DNA of 64,000 nt from Ruminococcus sp. (GTDB lineage: Bacteria > Bacillota > Clostridia > Oscillospirales > Ruminococcaceae). The stretch covers positions 1 to 64,000 of the forward strand of contig JAJQIB010000008.1 in assembly GCA_021199375.1 (NCBI GenBank). The letters are read 5' to 3'. Each line of letters starts with the position of its first letter. Position 1 is the stretch's first letter. The notes under the pieces were generated by a model. It was not told where the DNA came from. It searched no databases and saw only the letters and a list, made by a program, of their open reading frames with translations. Made by a program: the position numbers and the translations under genes. Below, in pieces: positions 10,164 through 22,644 of this stretch.

Positions 10164-10192
10164 ATTATAACGCTTTGTTATTTTAAAGTCAA
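10164..10192 (-). promoter_or_regulatory. promoter of the 8900-10048 gene
   Basis: TTGACT, 17 bases, TATAAT on the minus strand, giving a leader of about 110 bases that includes the homopolymer tracts. The rest of the 10049-10397 gap is AT-rich, with only this promoter and the terminator at 10344-10373. Confidence 0.75.
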
Positions 10193-10343
10193 GTAAAATC
10201 AAGTCTTTTTTTCAATTTTTGTATACTTTCACAAAAAAATATATATCACATTGTGAAAACTCACTAAATTAAAGCTTAATGCTAAAAGCGTCGATTTGTA
10301 AAAATACTATTTTAGTTAACTTTGTATACGTACATAAAAAATC

Positions 10344-10373
10344 AAGAGAAGAACAGCTAACTGCTCTCCTCTT
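10344..10373 (-). terminator. terminator of the ABC transporter operon
   Basis: A 13-bp stem with two mismatches (AAGAGAAGAACAG with CTGCTCTCCTCTT) and a 4-base loop. On the minus strand it is followed by GATTTTTT. Confidence 0.7.
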
Positions 10374-10397
10374 ATGGAATCATAATCATTAAATATC

Positions 10398-12269
10398 CTA
10401 TTCAAATAAGCTACCCGCAGTATCCTTATAATACTCCGCTTGAGCCGCCCACATGGCGGAATATACTCCCTCTGTATTAAGCAGATTTTCATGCGTATCA
10501 CGCTGAACTATCTGTCCGTTATCAAGCACCGTTATATCGTCACAGAATTTACATGAGGACAGCCTGTGAGAGATGTAAATTGCTGTGCGTGTGCCGACAA
10601 TGGTGGAGAATTTTGTGTAAATCTCGTTTTCTGAAATCGGGTCAAGTGCCGCAGTAGGCTCGTCTAGTACTACAAAAGGCGCGCCCTTATAAATAGCCCT
10701 CGCAAGACAAATCTTTTGTGCCTCTCCTCCAGAAATTTCAACTCCGTTTTCGTCAAAATCCTTGTAAAGAAAGGTATCAAGCTTGTTTGGAATACTGTCC
10801 AATAAATCGGACAGTCCGCTTTTTCTAAGACACTCCTCAGCACGCTCTTTATCTACATCAAATGATGCCGCAACGTTTTCACCCAGCGAAAATGAAAGAA
10901 GTCCCGAATCCTGAAACACTACCGAAAATAACGCCATATACTCATCATAGCTGTACTTGCGAATGTCAATACCATTGAGTGTGATTTCACCCTCAGAGGG
11001 GTCATACAAGCGGCATAATAGCTTTACGAGCGTTGATTTTCCACTGCCGTTTCTGCCGACAAGCGCCATTTTCTCGCCAATTCGCCATTTTAGATTTATA
11101 TCCCTAAGAACATATTTATCGCTGCCGGGGTATTTAAAATATACATGTTTAAACTCAAATTCGTACTCGTTATCGTCACGCTTTTCCGTTGGAATTTTAC
11201 CCTTGTACTTTTGATCTGCAATATCAAGAAAATCAAAGTACTGCTTACAAAACGGTGGTGAAAGCATTAGCATTCCGTAAGCGTTTGATGCTTCAGTTAC
11301 TCCCTCCGAAATTTTTGTAAAGTACAGAACAAAAGCTATTACCTCACCCACAGAAATCATTCCCGACATTGCCCGAAGAGCCGCAAAGCCAAAAACGGTT
11401 ATTTTGCTCAGTATATTTAAAATCACGCAGGGCACATCATTTCTAAGCTTGTTTTTGTAGCCTTTCAACCAAGCCTTATTTATCAGGCTTGCATTTTTAT
11501 TGTAATCGTCAAAAATAAGCTCCTGTTCGCTGTAAATTCGTATATCCTTTCCATTTCGGTAATTACCAAAGACATAATCCTCATAATAGGTCATCGCTCG
11601 ATTAGCTGAAATAACACTTTCGTCATTGTCTATATTCTCAAAGTATTTTATGCTTTTGTTTGTAAAAAAAGCTCTTGCAATTTCAAAAAGAATTACCAAT
11701 ACAACAGCTGCGATAAAGCCCCAAGGCGAGCAAATAAAGCCTAGAAATCCTCCTGATTTTACAGATTTGCGAAAGGTCATCGACAGGATAAGTATCGCAC
11801 CAATCACAACGCAAAAAATTCCGGATATAAGATTAGTCATGTTATTACATACAGATGATAAGCCTGTTCTGTCATTTCTAATCTGATTTTTTGCACGACC
11901 ATAATCGTTTTGTGTACCCGTATCCTCAAGATGAACATAATCCATATCAAGAACCTTTTCCCAAAGCTTCTTTTGCGCCTTTTTCTCAAATTCAAAAACA
12001 CGTGTATTATTTTTGTCGTATATAAGGTATTTAGTCACCCACAAAATTAAATAGCACCCTACGACAAAAATTGCATAGCTTAAAACCGTCTTTACATCGT
12101 CACCGTTTGCAACAGCGTCTACCACCAGTGAGGTTACAAAAATCGAGATGATTTCAGTAAGAAGATCGCATATTTTCACGATAAAATAACCAGGCATTAG
12201 CCATCCCTGCAAGCAATTTACCTCGTGAATTGAACGCTTGATAATCTGCCATTTTTGCTTATTCGTCAA
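10398..12269 (-). CDS. ABC transporter ATP-binding/permease half-transporter
   Basis: A fused membrane and nucleotide-binding half-transporter of about 623 residues. The N-terminal half carries about six membrane helices. The ATPase has Walker A GRNGSGKST, signature EISGGEAQ, Walker B VVLDEPTAALD with intact catalytic Glu, and an intact H-loop SHRLSS. The likely start is TTG at 12269, nine bases after AAGGAGG and overlapping the upstream gene by 11 bases; a longer in-frame ATG lacks a ribosome binding site. It probably pairs with the preceding gene as a heterodimer. The LytTR/GHKL system just upstream suggests peptide or antimicrobial export, but substrate is unknown. Confidence 0.88.
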   Translation of the reverse strand: MTNKQKWQIIKRSIHEVNCLQGWLMPGYFIVKICDLLTEIISIFVTSLVVDAVANGDDVKTVLSYAIFVVGCYLILWVTKYLIYDKNNTRVFEFEKKAQKKLWEKVLDMDYVHLEDTGTQNDYGRAKNQIRNDRTGLSSVCNNMTNLISGIFCVVIGAILILSMTFRKSVKSGGFLGFICSPWGFIAAVVLVILFEIARAFFTNKSIKYFENIDNDESVISANRAMTYYEDYVFGNYRNGKDIRIYSEQELIFDDYNKNASLINKAWLKGYKNKLRNDVPCVILNILSKITVFGFAALRAMSGMISVGEVIAFVLYFTKISEGVTEASNAYGMLMLSPPFCKQYFDFLDIADQKYKGKIPTEKRDDNEYEFEFKHVYFKYPGSDKYVLRDINLKWRIGEKMALVGRNGSGKSTLVKLLCRLYDPSEGEITLNGIDIRKYSYDEYMALFSVVFQDSGLLSFSLGENVAASFDVDKERAEECLRKSGLSDLLDSIPNKLDTFLYKDFDENGVEISGGEAQKICLARAIYKGAPFVVLDEPTAALDPISENEIYTKFSTIVGTRTAIYISHRLSSCKFCDDITVLDNGQIVQRDTHENLLNTEGVYSAMWAAQAEYYKDTAGSLFE

Positions 12270-14082
12270 AATCCTCACCCTCCTTTTGTTTGTAGTAGGA
12301 GCTTTGAAGCTCAAACAGCTGCGCATATTTTCCGCCCTGCTTCATTAGCGCTTCGTGACTGCCCTCCTCGGCAATTTTTCCGTTTTCAATCAAAATTATT
12401 CTGTCACAAAAGCGAGTAGATGCAAGTCTATGCGAAATGAAAACACTTGATTTTCCCTTTGAAAACTCTGCATAATTTAAGTACATCTCCTGTTCTGAAA
12501 TTGGATCCAGTGCCGCAGTTGGCTCGTCTAAAAGCAAAACTGATGCATCCTTATAGAGTGCCTTAGAAAGGGCTAACTTTTGCGATTGTCCTCCCGAAAG
12601 CTCCGTTGCATTATCGTATATGCTTTTTACAAGACGAGTATTAACTCCCTGCGTCAGACCTTTAACGTCATCAAAAAATCCTGCGCTCTTTAAACAGCGG
12701 TCAACTTTTTTGTAATCGGTATTTTCATCCGTCTGTGCAGAAATATTTTGAGCAATGCTCACCGGCAGGCGAGAAATATCCTGAAAAACCGCAGAAAACA
12801 GATTAAAATACTCCTCACGGTTATACTCGTTTGCCGTCTTGCCGTTTACTTTAATTTCACCCGATGTAGGATTGTAAAGACCGCACATAAGCATTATAAG
12901 CGTGGTTTTTCCAGCGCCGTTAAGTCCTACAAGCGCTAGCCTTTCTCCCTTATGAAGTGTAAAGGATATATTATCAATTGTCGGCTTATCCGCACCATTA
13001 TAGCAGTAGCTTACGTTTTTAAACTCAATTTCAATTTCGCCCGATGGTATCAAAGCTCCCTCGCCTCGGTTTGTATGCTCCTCCATACCGATGTAATCAC
13101 GGGAATAACCGACATTTTCCGACAACCACTTAAAGCCTGAATATGAATTTAAAAGATTGAAAACCCCATCACTTACAACCAAAATCGACTCAAAATACAG
13201 CACAAAGCTTCCGGCTGAAATGCTTCCCTTAACTGTAGCAATAATCACGTAAGCATATGATGCCATATACATTGCCGCTTGAATAATAGCGCTTAACACA
13301 TTATGCTTTACGCTCCATGAGTCCTCTGCCTTGTGCCAGTACAGACGCTTTTTAAAGCTGTCTTCAAATCTTTGGCAAATCCAGCCCTTCATGCCGTAAA
13401 TTCTAACATCCTTAGCCATTGAAAAGCTGCTTGCTGCTGACTGTACATAGTTAAGCTCACGATCAAATCGCTGCCAGTTGCCAATGTTTTTCCATGTCCA
13501 TCTGTTTTTTCTAACATCAATGTAAAACTCTGTCATAGTCGGCAGTACAATAATCGCAACAATAATCGGATTAAGCATTGACAAAATTGCACTAAAGGTG
13601 AGTATGTTTAACGCCGCTGAAATAAAATTTCTCATTGTATTGATAGTCTGAGTCACAATGTAATCTGAGCCTGTTTTCGCCTTATTAAGTGCATCACTGT
13701 TTGCCGCACTTTCATTGTTTTCATAGTCGGTGTTCATACTCTTCCAAAAAACCTTGTTCTTCATGTAACAAAGAAGCTTGAAATTTCCATAATAGAGTCT
13801 GTAATCCTTAGAATCATTGCCGATAATATCCGCAAGCCTTTCGAGTACAATCAGCACACCGCAAATAATAGCAAGCCTGAGTCTGTCGGACGTTCCAAGT
13901 GCAAGATCTACAACATATTTTTCAGTAAGCGTTGCGCAAAGCAACATAACACAGTATGCAACAATTTCGATTATCAAGCAAACGAGCATTATTGGTGAGC
14001 ATTTTAAAAGCTCACGCAGTATATAAATGAAATTTTCCCGAACGGTGTAGTTAGGCTTAGCTGTGTCTTTTTTCCTTCTCAT
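12259..14082 (-). CDS. ABC transporter ATP-binding/permease half-transporter
   Basis: A 607-residue exporter-type ABC protein. The N-terminal membrane domain has about six helices. The ATPase shows Walker A GLNGAGKTT, signature ELSGGQSQ, Walker B LLLDEPTAALD and the H-loop SHRLAS. Both this and its partner keep all catalytic residues, unlike the exporter pair at 22.6-26.2 kb. The start is supported by GGAGGTGATAAC. It is first in a two-gene operon and is separated from the two-component genes upstream by a terminator. An extended -10 (TGCTAGAAT) lies about 20 bases before the coding start. Confidence 0.88.
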   Translation of the reverse strand: MRRKKDTAKPNYTVRENFIYILRELLKCSPIMLVCLIIEIVAYCVMLLCATLTEKYVVDLALGTSDRLRLAIICGVLIVLERLADIIGNDSKDYRLYYGNFKLLCYMKNKVFWKSMNTDYENNESAANSDALNKAKTGSDYIVTQTINTMRNFISAALNILTFSAILSMLNPIIVAIIVLPTMTEFYIDVRKNRWTWKNIGNWQRFDRELNYVQSAASSFSMAKDVRIYGMKGWICQRFEDSFKKRLYWHKAEDSWSVKHNVLSAIIQAAMYMASYAYVIIATVKGSISAGSFVLYFESILVVSDGVFNLLNSYSGFKWLSENVGYSRDYIGMEEHTNRGEGALIPSGEIEIEFKNVSYCYNGADKPTIDNISFTLHKGERLALVGLNGAGKTTLIMLMCGLYNPTSGEIKVNGKTANEYNREEYFNLFSAVFQDISRLPVSIAQNISAQTDENTDYKKVDRCLKSAGFFDDVKGLTQGVNTRLVKSIYDNATELSGGQSQKLALSKALYKDASVLLLDEPTAALDPISEQEMYLNYAEFSKGKSSVFISHRLASTRFCDRIILIENGKIAEEGSHEALMKQGGKYAQLFELQSSYYKQKEGEDFDE

Positions 14083-14117
14083 GTTATCACCTCCTGCATT
14101 TATTCTAGCATAAAAAT

Positions 14118-14150
14118 CGACCGCCGTGTTGATTTTTGCACGAACGGTCG
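14118..14150 (-). terminator. terminator after the two-component operon
   Basis: CGACCG and CGGTCG pair, continued by CGTG/CACG after a small internal mismatch. On the minus strand TTTTT follows. It separates the kinase gene from the ABC pair. Confidence 0.75.
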
Positions 14151-14172
14151 AAATACGTCATGAATGGTAGGA

Positions 14173-14901
14173 TTACTGTAACGGAAGCATTAGCTCTGTG
14201 GCAAAAACTCCCTCTTCATTCTGTCTATTGACATAACCACCATATTTCTTTGCAACTCTGTCTATGCGAAACAGTCCGTAGCCATGCTCACCCTCTTTTG
14301 TCGATAGATATTTGCCGCCATGCTTTTTTACCTCACCGGCAGAATTTTGTACGGAAATATAAAGCTGTCCTTTAAGCTGACCTATATATACTCTCATAAA
14401 ACGCTCATTTTCGGATAATTTGGTGCAAGCCTCAATCGCATTATCAAGAAGATTTCCCATAACTGCACAAAGCTCCACATCAGAAAGAGGCAGGTTTTCG
14501 GGAAAATTCGCCTTTACGCTAAGTAAAATATTAAGCCTTTGAGCAGACGAAAGCTTAGTATTTAAAATTGCATCTGCCATTACATTTCCTGTCTTAACAA
14601 CAGTATCAACGGTGTCTAAATCCTCCGCAAGCTCAGAAAGATAGCTATCGAGCTTGTCATAATTCTTCTCGGCAAGCTGAATTTTCATATTTTGAATGTG
14701 GTTGCGGTAATCGTGCCGCCAGCCACGCACCTGCTTGTACATATTCTGAATTTCACGTACCTGCTTTTCAATAAGCTCACTTTGAAAGCGTTCTATGCGA
14801 CGATCTATCATATTGAATACTGTTTTTCTAAAAAACAAGACCAAACCTACAATAGCTGCGACAGAAGCTATAAAAACCAAAATTGTAATTATTATTTTCA
14901 C
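14173..14901 (-). CDS. GHKL-type sensor histidine kinase (AgrC/LytS-like)
   Basis: A small 242-residue kinase. One N-terminal membrane helix (about residues 4-25) precedes a coiled stretch, then the phospho-acceptor region WRHDYRNHIQNM, the N-box GNLLDNAIEA and the G-box GYGLFRIDRVAKKYGG. AgrC-type kinases usually carry five to seven membrane helices; this one has a single helix and no obvious sensor domain, so it may sense through a partner or an intracellular signal. It overlaps the response regulator gene by four bases (ATGA), indicating translational coupling. Confidence 0.9.
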   Translation of the reverse strand: MKIIITILVFIASVAAIVGLVLFFRKTVFNMIDRRIERFQSELIEKQVREIQNMYKQVRGWRHDYRNHIQNMKIQLAEKNYDKLDSYLSELAEDLDTVDTVVKTGNVMADAILNTKLSSAQRLNILLSVKANFPENLPLSDVELCAVMGNLLDNAIEACTKLSENERFMRVYIGQLKGQLYISVQNSAGEVKKHGGKYLSTKEGEHGYGLFRIDRVAKKYGGYVNRQNEEGVFATELMLPLQ

Positions 14902-15599
14902 GTTTTACCCCTTGTGTAATACTCGATAAATCTTTGGTTCACATCGCCAAAATGCCGCCTTGATAGAGGAATTTTCTCACCGCTGTCAAGAAAAATTTCC
15001 GTCTTGCCGATGCTTTTGACATACCGCAAATTCACAAGGTATGAGCGGTGACAGCATACAAATAATCCCATTTTTTCAAATGAACCGATATTCATTTTGC
15101 TCTTGATCACTGTTCCATCAAAGAGATGAACCGCTGTATTTCTGCCGAACGCTTCAATGTAAGTAATGCTTTGTACACTAATGTGCATGGTTTTGTCATC
15201 ACTGGTTATCAAAATCTCATCCGACTGATTATGGCGAATTACATATTTATCAAGGACTGAAAAAAGCTTGTTTTCATCAATCGGCTTTAGCAGATAGTGT
15301 AGTGCATCAACATCATAACCCTCACAAATGTAATCGCTGTAGCCTGTTATAAAAACAATTGGCAGCATATCACCGCTGTCACGCAGCTTATGAGCAAGCT
15401 CCATCCCGCTTATGCTTTTCATTTCTATATCAAGTAAAAGCAGGTCGCACGGCTCGTTTGGGTATTTAAAAAGAAACTCCTCAGCACTTTCGTATTCTGT
15501 GAATGCTACATCAAATAGCTTATCAGAAGACCAGCTTGTAATAAGCTTGCGAAGAAATTCTATCTGCTCAGCCTCATCATCGCACAGCGCAATTCGCAT
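14898..15599 (-). CDS. LytTR-family response regulator
   Basis: Receiver domain (about residues 1-120) with acidic pair CDDE, phosphorylated Asp in LLLLDIEM, the T of FITGY and the K of LLKPI, followed by a C-terminal LytTR DNA-binding domain (ITYIEAFGRNTAVHL, CHRSYLVNL). It is the partner of the kinase it overlaps. The ATG at 15599 follows GGTGAG at four bases; another ATG four codons earlier is possible. A perfect promoter lies 34 bases upstream of it. Target genes are unknown; the ABC pair downstream is the nearest candidate. Confidence 0.9.
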   Translation of the reverse strand: MRIALCDDEAEQIEFLRKLITSWSSDKLFDVAFTEYESAEEFLFKYPNEPCDLLLLDIEMKSISGMELAHKLRDSGDMLPIVFITGYSDYICEGYDVDALHYLLKPIDENKLFSVLDKYVIRHNQSDEILITSDDKTMHISVQSITYIEAFGRNTAVHLFDGTVIKSKMNIGSFEKMGLFVCCHRSYLVNLRYVKSIGKTEIFLDSGEKIPLSRRHFGDVNQRFIEYYTRGKT

Positions 15600-15632
15600 A
15601 ATTCTCACCATCCGTTCTACAGTCTATTGAAA

Positions 15633-15661
15633 ATTATAACTCTTTATTGTTCGTTTGTCAA
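15633..15661 (-). promoter_or_regulatory. promoter of the two-component operon, with inverted repeat
   Basis: TTGACA, 17 bases, TATAAT on the minus strand. A CAAGCT-TTT-AGCTTG inverted repeat at 15659-15673 overlaps the -35 and may be a regulator site. Confidence 0.8.
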
Positions 15662-15841
15662 GCTTTTAGCTTGTCATTTGCTGCTATATCTCTAAAAGCC
15701 ATGTTCCATAATTTACCTTTTGTTAAGGAATCTTAAGCTAGTAGCTTTATAATCAGTAATTCATTTTAATATTTCAAAAATATGATGCAAAAAAATTCAC
15801 ATTAGAGGTATAATATTTTGAGTGTAAAATCCTTGAAATGC

Positions 15842-15870
15842 TTGACAAACAAGCTTAAATGGTGTAAAAT
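15842..15870 (+). promoter_or_regulatory. atp operon promoter
   Basis: TTGACA, 17 bases, TAAAAT, about 80 bases upstream of the first atp gene. In the 15612-15954 gap I see only this promoter and the divergent one at 15633-15661. Confidence 0.85.
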
Positions 15871-15954
15871 ATTGATAAGGAAGGTATATTAGAAAAAAGT
15901 TCAATAATTTTTTCATGATTATTGATTATGATCCCATATTTAGGAAGGGAGTGA

Positions 15955-16380
15955 GTGAAATTGAAGATTGATGATGCCGTTAAGCGTGAAACTAAATACA
16001 TTGCCATCGGAAGCGTAATACTAAGTGTGCTTATGGAAAGCATTTTTCTTATTGCGCATCACTGGAGCTACACAGTTATACTTGGTAACTTGCTTGGAAT
16101 TATCGCAGCTGTCGGCAACTTCTTTTTAATGGGCTTAACGGTGCAGTCTGCCGTAGGTCTTGAACAAAAGGATGCTTCTGCAAAGATGAAAGCATCTCAA
16201 ACTCTTCGTATGTTTATGCTTTTTGCCATTGCCATACTTGGTGTACTTGCGCCCTGTTTTAATATTTTGGCTGTTTTAATATCACTTTTCTTCCCACGCA
16301 TTGTAATAATGTGTAGGAGTTTTTTCTTGAATAAAGAGGAAGGTAAGAAAGAAAATGATGGAGGTGAAAATGTTGAATGA
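15955..16380 (+). CDS. ATP synthase subunit I (AtpI-like) membrane protein
   Basis: A 141-residue protein with four hydrophobic segments and a charged C-terminal tail. It sits directly before atpB, where AtpI (a c-ring assembly or cation-handling accessory factor) is encoded in many bacteria. Sequence similarity to well-known AtpI proteins is not obvious by eye, so the call rests on size, topology and position. The start is a GTG-type codon after a purine-rich GGAAGGGAG site. The 3' end overlaps the likely atpB start by 11 bases. Confidence 0.7.
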   Translation: MKLKIDDAVKRETKYIAIGSVILSVLMESIFLIAHHWSYTVILGNLLGIIAAVGNFFLMGLTVQSAVGLEQKDASAKMKASQTLRMFMLFAIAILGVLAPCFNILAVLISLFFPRIVIMCRSFFLNKEEGKKENDGGENVE

Positions 16381-17260
16381 AAAACGGAAATTCTTGGTGA
16401 TTGATGTCCTGCTCATTGCAATGATGGTTGTTCCACTTGTATTTGCAATGGTGCTAAAGGTGCTGACTACTCCTGAATCTGACGGTGTAAACATTACAGG
16501 CGCACTAATCTATTTTACAATAGATATGCCGTTTAATACTAGTCTGCCGATTACAGAAACTCAGGTAAATTCATGGCTTGTTATAATATCGATTACGGGA
16601 CTTTGCCTATATCTTACGCACGGAATAAAGGAAAAAGCCGATACTAAGCGTCAGCTTGCAGCAGAGTGGATTGTCGAAAAATGTGATGGGCTGGTAGGAG
16701 AAAACATGGACAAGTTCTTCTCAAACTTTGCGCCATTTATTGCGGCGGTTTTAGGGCTGTCGGCATTCTCAAGCCTTATGTCACTGCTTGGACTGTTTGC
16801 ACCAACATCTGACATCAACACTACAGCAGGCTGGGCGATACTGGTATTTATCCTTATCACCTACTACAAATTCAAATGCGGACTGCCACATTACCTCAAG
16901 AGCTTTGGCGAACCGGTAAAGCTTTTAGCACCGATTAACATCATAAGCGAATTTGCAACGCCGGTATCTATGGCATTTCGTCACTACGGAAACGTGCTTT
17001 CAGGCTCGGTAATATCGGTTCTTGTGGCTGCGGGACTTCAAGGACTATCATCTATGATTTTGGGCAAAATCCCCGGATTTTTGGGAGACTTCCCGCTTCT
17101 ACAAATAGGCATTCCTGCAGTGCTGTCAATCTATTTTGATGTATTTAGCGGATGCTTACAGGCATATATCTTTGCTATGCTTACAATGATGTATGTATCA
17201 GACGGATTTCCCGCCGAGGATTACGAAAAAAGAAGGAATAAGCAGCGTAAAGCTGCATGA
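16370..17260 (+). CDS. atpB: ATP synthase F0 subunit a
   Basis: The stator channel subunit that passes ions to the c ring. It has about 296 residues, with an extended N-terminus and five to six membrane helices. The essential Arg is in SMAFRHYGNVLSG, aligning with the conserved R of helix 5 (E. coli Arg210). The GxPxYL-like block and a QAYIFAMLTMMYV C-terminal helix fit subunit a. I choose the ATG at 16370, five bases after GGAGGT, within the end of the upstream gene; an earlier in-frame ATG at 16355 is less well placed. Confidence 0.92.
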   Translation: MLNEKRKFLVIDVLLIAMMVVPLVFAMVLKVLTTPESDGVNITGALIYFTIDMPFNTSLPITETQVNSWLVIISITGLCLYLTHGIKEKADTKRQLAAEWIVEKCDGLVGENMDKFFSNFAPFIAAVLGLSAFSSLMSLLGLFAPTSDINTTAGWAILVFILITYYKFKCGLPHYLKSFGEPVKLLAPINIISEFATPVSMAFRHYGNVLSGSVISVLVAAGLQGLSSMILGKIPGFLGDFPLLQIGIPAVLSIYFDVFSGCLQAYIFAMLTMMYVSDGFPAEDYEKRRNKQRKAA

Positions 17261-17274
17261 TTTAGAAAAAATAG

Positions 17275-17571
<297 letters not shown>

Positions 17572-17587
17572 GCATCGGAGAAGTATT

Positions 17588-18097
17588 ATGCAATCATTAG
17601 ATGTAATAAGCATAAACCTGTGGCAGATTATAATTTCCCTGCTAAACCTTGTAATACTGTTTCTTATAATAAAAAAGCTGCTGTTTAAGCCGGTTAAGAA
17701 GGTTCTTGCACAGCGTCAATCAACAATTGATGAGCAGTATTCAGCCGCTAAGGAGGCTGAGGGTAAGGCAAATGCAGACAAGCAAAGCTGGGAAGAAAAA
17801 ATGCTTAACGCACAATCCGAGGCAGACGAGATTGTTAAGTCAGCTTCTGCACAGGCACAGATTAGAGGCGACAGGATTATTTCAGACGCCAAAGAAAAGG
17901 CGGACATGATAATAAGACAAGCCGAGGTTTCTGCCGAGCTCGAACGCAAAAAGAGCGATGACAAAATCAAGCAGGAAATTGTCGATGTGTCGGCTATGCT
18001 GTCTGAAAAAATGCTTGGTCGTGAGCTTAACCGTGAGGATCACCGTGAGATGATTGATTCGTTCATTGAGGAGCTGAGTGAAGACAATGATGAGTAA
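17588..18097 (+). CDS. atpF: ATP synthase F0 subunit b
   Basis: Peripheral stalk subunit, 169 residues. One N-terminal membrane helix (about residues 8-30, LWQIIISLLNLVILFLII) is followed by a long charged, Ala/Glu/Lys-rich helix expected to form the b2 coiled coil. CGGAGAAGTATT precedes the ATG. It overlaps atpH by about ten bases. Position between atpE and atpH is the standard order. Confidence 0.93.
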   Translation: MQSLDVISINLWQIIISLLNLVILFLIIKKLLFKPVKKVLAQRQSTIDEQYSAAKEAEGKANADKQSWEEKMLNAQSEADEIVKSASAQAQIRGDRIISDAKEKADMIIRQAEVSAELERKKSDDKIKQEIVDVSAMLSEKMLGRELNREDHREMIDSFIEELSEDNDE

Positions 18098-18611
18098 GGA
18101 ATATGCTATCGCTCTGTTTTCACTTGCAAAGGAAAACGACTGCGAAGTACAGTACAAACAGGGTCTTGACCTAATAGCTGAGGTTTTTGAACAAAATCCT
18201 GAGTATGTTGAATTTTTGGCATCCCCAGGAGTAGAAAAGAAGCAACGCCTTGATGCTATAAAAGAAGCATTTTCAGAAAGCGTTCCCGAACAGGTTGTTT
18301 CGTTTTTACAAATATTGTGTGAAAAAAACGTCATTCGCAGCTTTAAAGCCTGTGCCGACGAATACGAAAAGCTTTATGAATTTTCACAGAAAATCATTAC
18401 AGCTAAAGTAACAAGCGCAGTAGAGCTTACCGATGCGGAAAAGGAAAAAATCAGGCTTGGTCTTGAAAAAAAGACCGGCAAAACTGTTATGCTTGAATGT
18501 AAGGTTGATAAATCGCTTATCGGTGGTGTGATGGTTGATATGGATGGCACTATTTTAGACGGCAGCCTGCATCGCAAGCTGCAAGATGTAAAGGAAGTGA
18601 TTGGCAAATGA
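18087..18611 (+). CDS. atpH: ATP synthase F1 subunit delta
   Basis: Connects the peripheral stalk to the alpha3beta3 head. About 174 residues, all-helical N-terminal domain beginning [15 protein letters not shown] and the C-terminal signature [22 protein letters not shown]. The exact start is uncertain: ATGs at 18087 and 18090 and a GTG at 18078 are all in frame near a GAGGAG at 18068-18073. It overlaps atpA by four bases (ATGA). Confidence 0.93.
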   Translation: MMSKEYAIALFSLAKENDCEVQYKQGLDLIAEVFEQNPEYVEFLASPGVEKKQRLDAIKEAFSESVPEQVVSFLQILCEKNVIRSFKACADEYEKLYEFSQKIITAKVTSAVELTDAEKEKIRLGLEKKTGKTVMLECKVDKSLIGGVMVDMDGTILDGSLHRKLQDVKEVIGK

Positions 18612-20106
18612 GCAGCAGCCCTGAAGAGATAAGTAAAATCATAAAGGAACAGATAAAAAACTATAACTCGCAAATCGAAATGCGTCAGACAGGAAGAGTT
18701 GTCCTAGTCGGCGATGGAATTGCAAGAGTATACGGACTAAAGGATTGTATGGCAAATGAGCTTCTTCGCTTTGAAGATGGAAGCTTTGGCTTGGCTCAAA
18801 ATCTTGAAGAGGAAACTGTTTCAGTTGCAATTTTGTCAACGGAGTATGATATAAGAGAGGGCTCACAGGTTGAGCTTACAGGTGAAGTACTCTCGGTACC
18901 CGTTGGAGATGCGCTATTTGGAAGAATTGTTGATGCACTCGGAAATCCTATAGATGGAAAGGGTGCAGTAGACTGTACAGATCGTAAGCCAATTGAAAGT
19001 GAGGCTCCTGGAATAATCGAGCGTCAAAGTGTTTGCGTGCCGCTACAGACAGGAATTAAGGCTATAGACAGTATGATTCCAATAGGACGTGGACAGCGTG
19101 AGCTTTTAATCGGTGACCGTCAGACGGGTAAAACCGAAATTGCAATTGACACAATTATAAATCAGAAAAATACCGATGTGCTTTGCATATATGTTGCTAT
19201 CGGACAAAAAAGCACATCAGTCGCACAGCTTGCACATGAGCTTGAAAATGCAGGAGCGATGGAGTACACTATTATTGTTTCTGCATCTGCTTCCGATTCG
19301 GCACCATTGCAATACGTAGCACCATATGCAGGATGCGCTATGGCGGAGTATTTTCGTGAGCAGGGTAAGGACGTGCTTATTATCTATGATGATTTGTCAA
19401 AACACGCAGTAGCTTACCGTGCGCTTTCGCTGCTTATTCGCCGTCCGCCTGGACGTGAAGCCTTCCCAGGAGACGTATTCTATCTTCACTCAAGACTGCT
19501 TGAGAGAGCAGCCTGTGTATCTAAGGAATACGGCGGAGGCTCAATAACCGCTCTGCCGATAATTGAAACTCAAGCAGGCGATGTTTCGGCATATATTCCG
19601 ACAAATGTAATATCCATCACTGATGGACAGCTATTCCTTGAAACTGAGCTTTTCCATGCGGGTATTATGCCAGCTATAAACCCCGGTATCTCAGTAAGCC
19701 GTGTTGGTGGATCTGCACAGCTTAAGGCTATGAAAAAGGTTTCTGGTGAGCTTAAGCTGTTGTACTCACAATACCGTGAGCTTCAGTCGTTTGCACAGTT
19801 TGGAAGTGACCTTGATGCGGATACTAAGGCAAGACTTGCACTTGGTGAGAGAATTGTTGAGGTGCTCAAGCAGGATCGTAACTCCCCTGTTCGTCCGGGA
19901 TGTCAGGTTGCAATTGTTTACGCAGTTGTAAATGGATACCTGAATGACGTAGAGGTTAGCAGGGTAAAGGATTATGAAACTGCACTTTATGAGCTGCTTG
20001 AGAATAACTACGTTCCGCTTTTAGAGCGCTTTGAAAACAACTTCTACGAGGAGGAAGATATAGCTGAGCTCAAAAAAGCTCTTGATGAGATGCAGAGGGC
20101 GGTTAT

Positions 20107-20110
<4 letters not shown>
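18608..20110 (+). CDS. atpA: ATP synthase F1 subunit alpha
   Basis: Non-catalytic nucleotide-binding subunit of the F1 head, 500 residues, normal length. Walker A GDRQTGKT is at residues 169-176; the arginine-finger region [17 protein letters not shown] is intact. Overlaps of four bases on both sides (atpH and atpG) show tight translational coupling. Confidence 0.98.
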
Positions 20111-22585
<2,475 letters not shown>

Positions 22586-22589
22586 TAAA

Positions 22590-22620
22590 AAAGGCAATAC
22601 CGAAAATTGGTATTGCCTTT
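22590..22620. terminator. bidirectional terminator, atp operon and ABC exporter operon
   Basis: Perfect 12-bp stem AAAGGCAATACC/GGTATTGCCTTT with a 7-base loop, flanked by A and T runs. Confidence 0.95.
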
Positions 22621-22644
22621 AATTATGCTCGTTTTTTGATTGAG

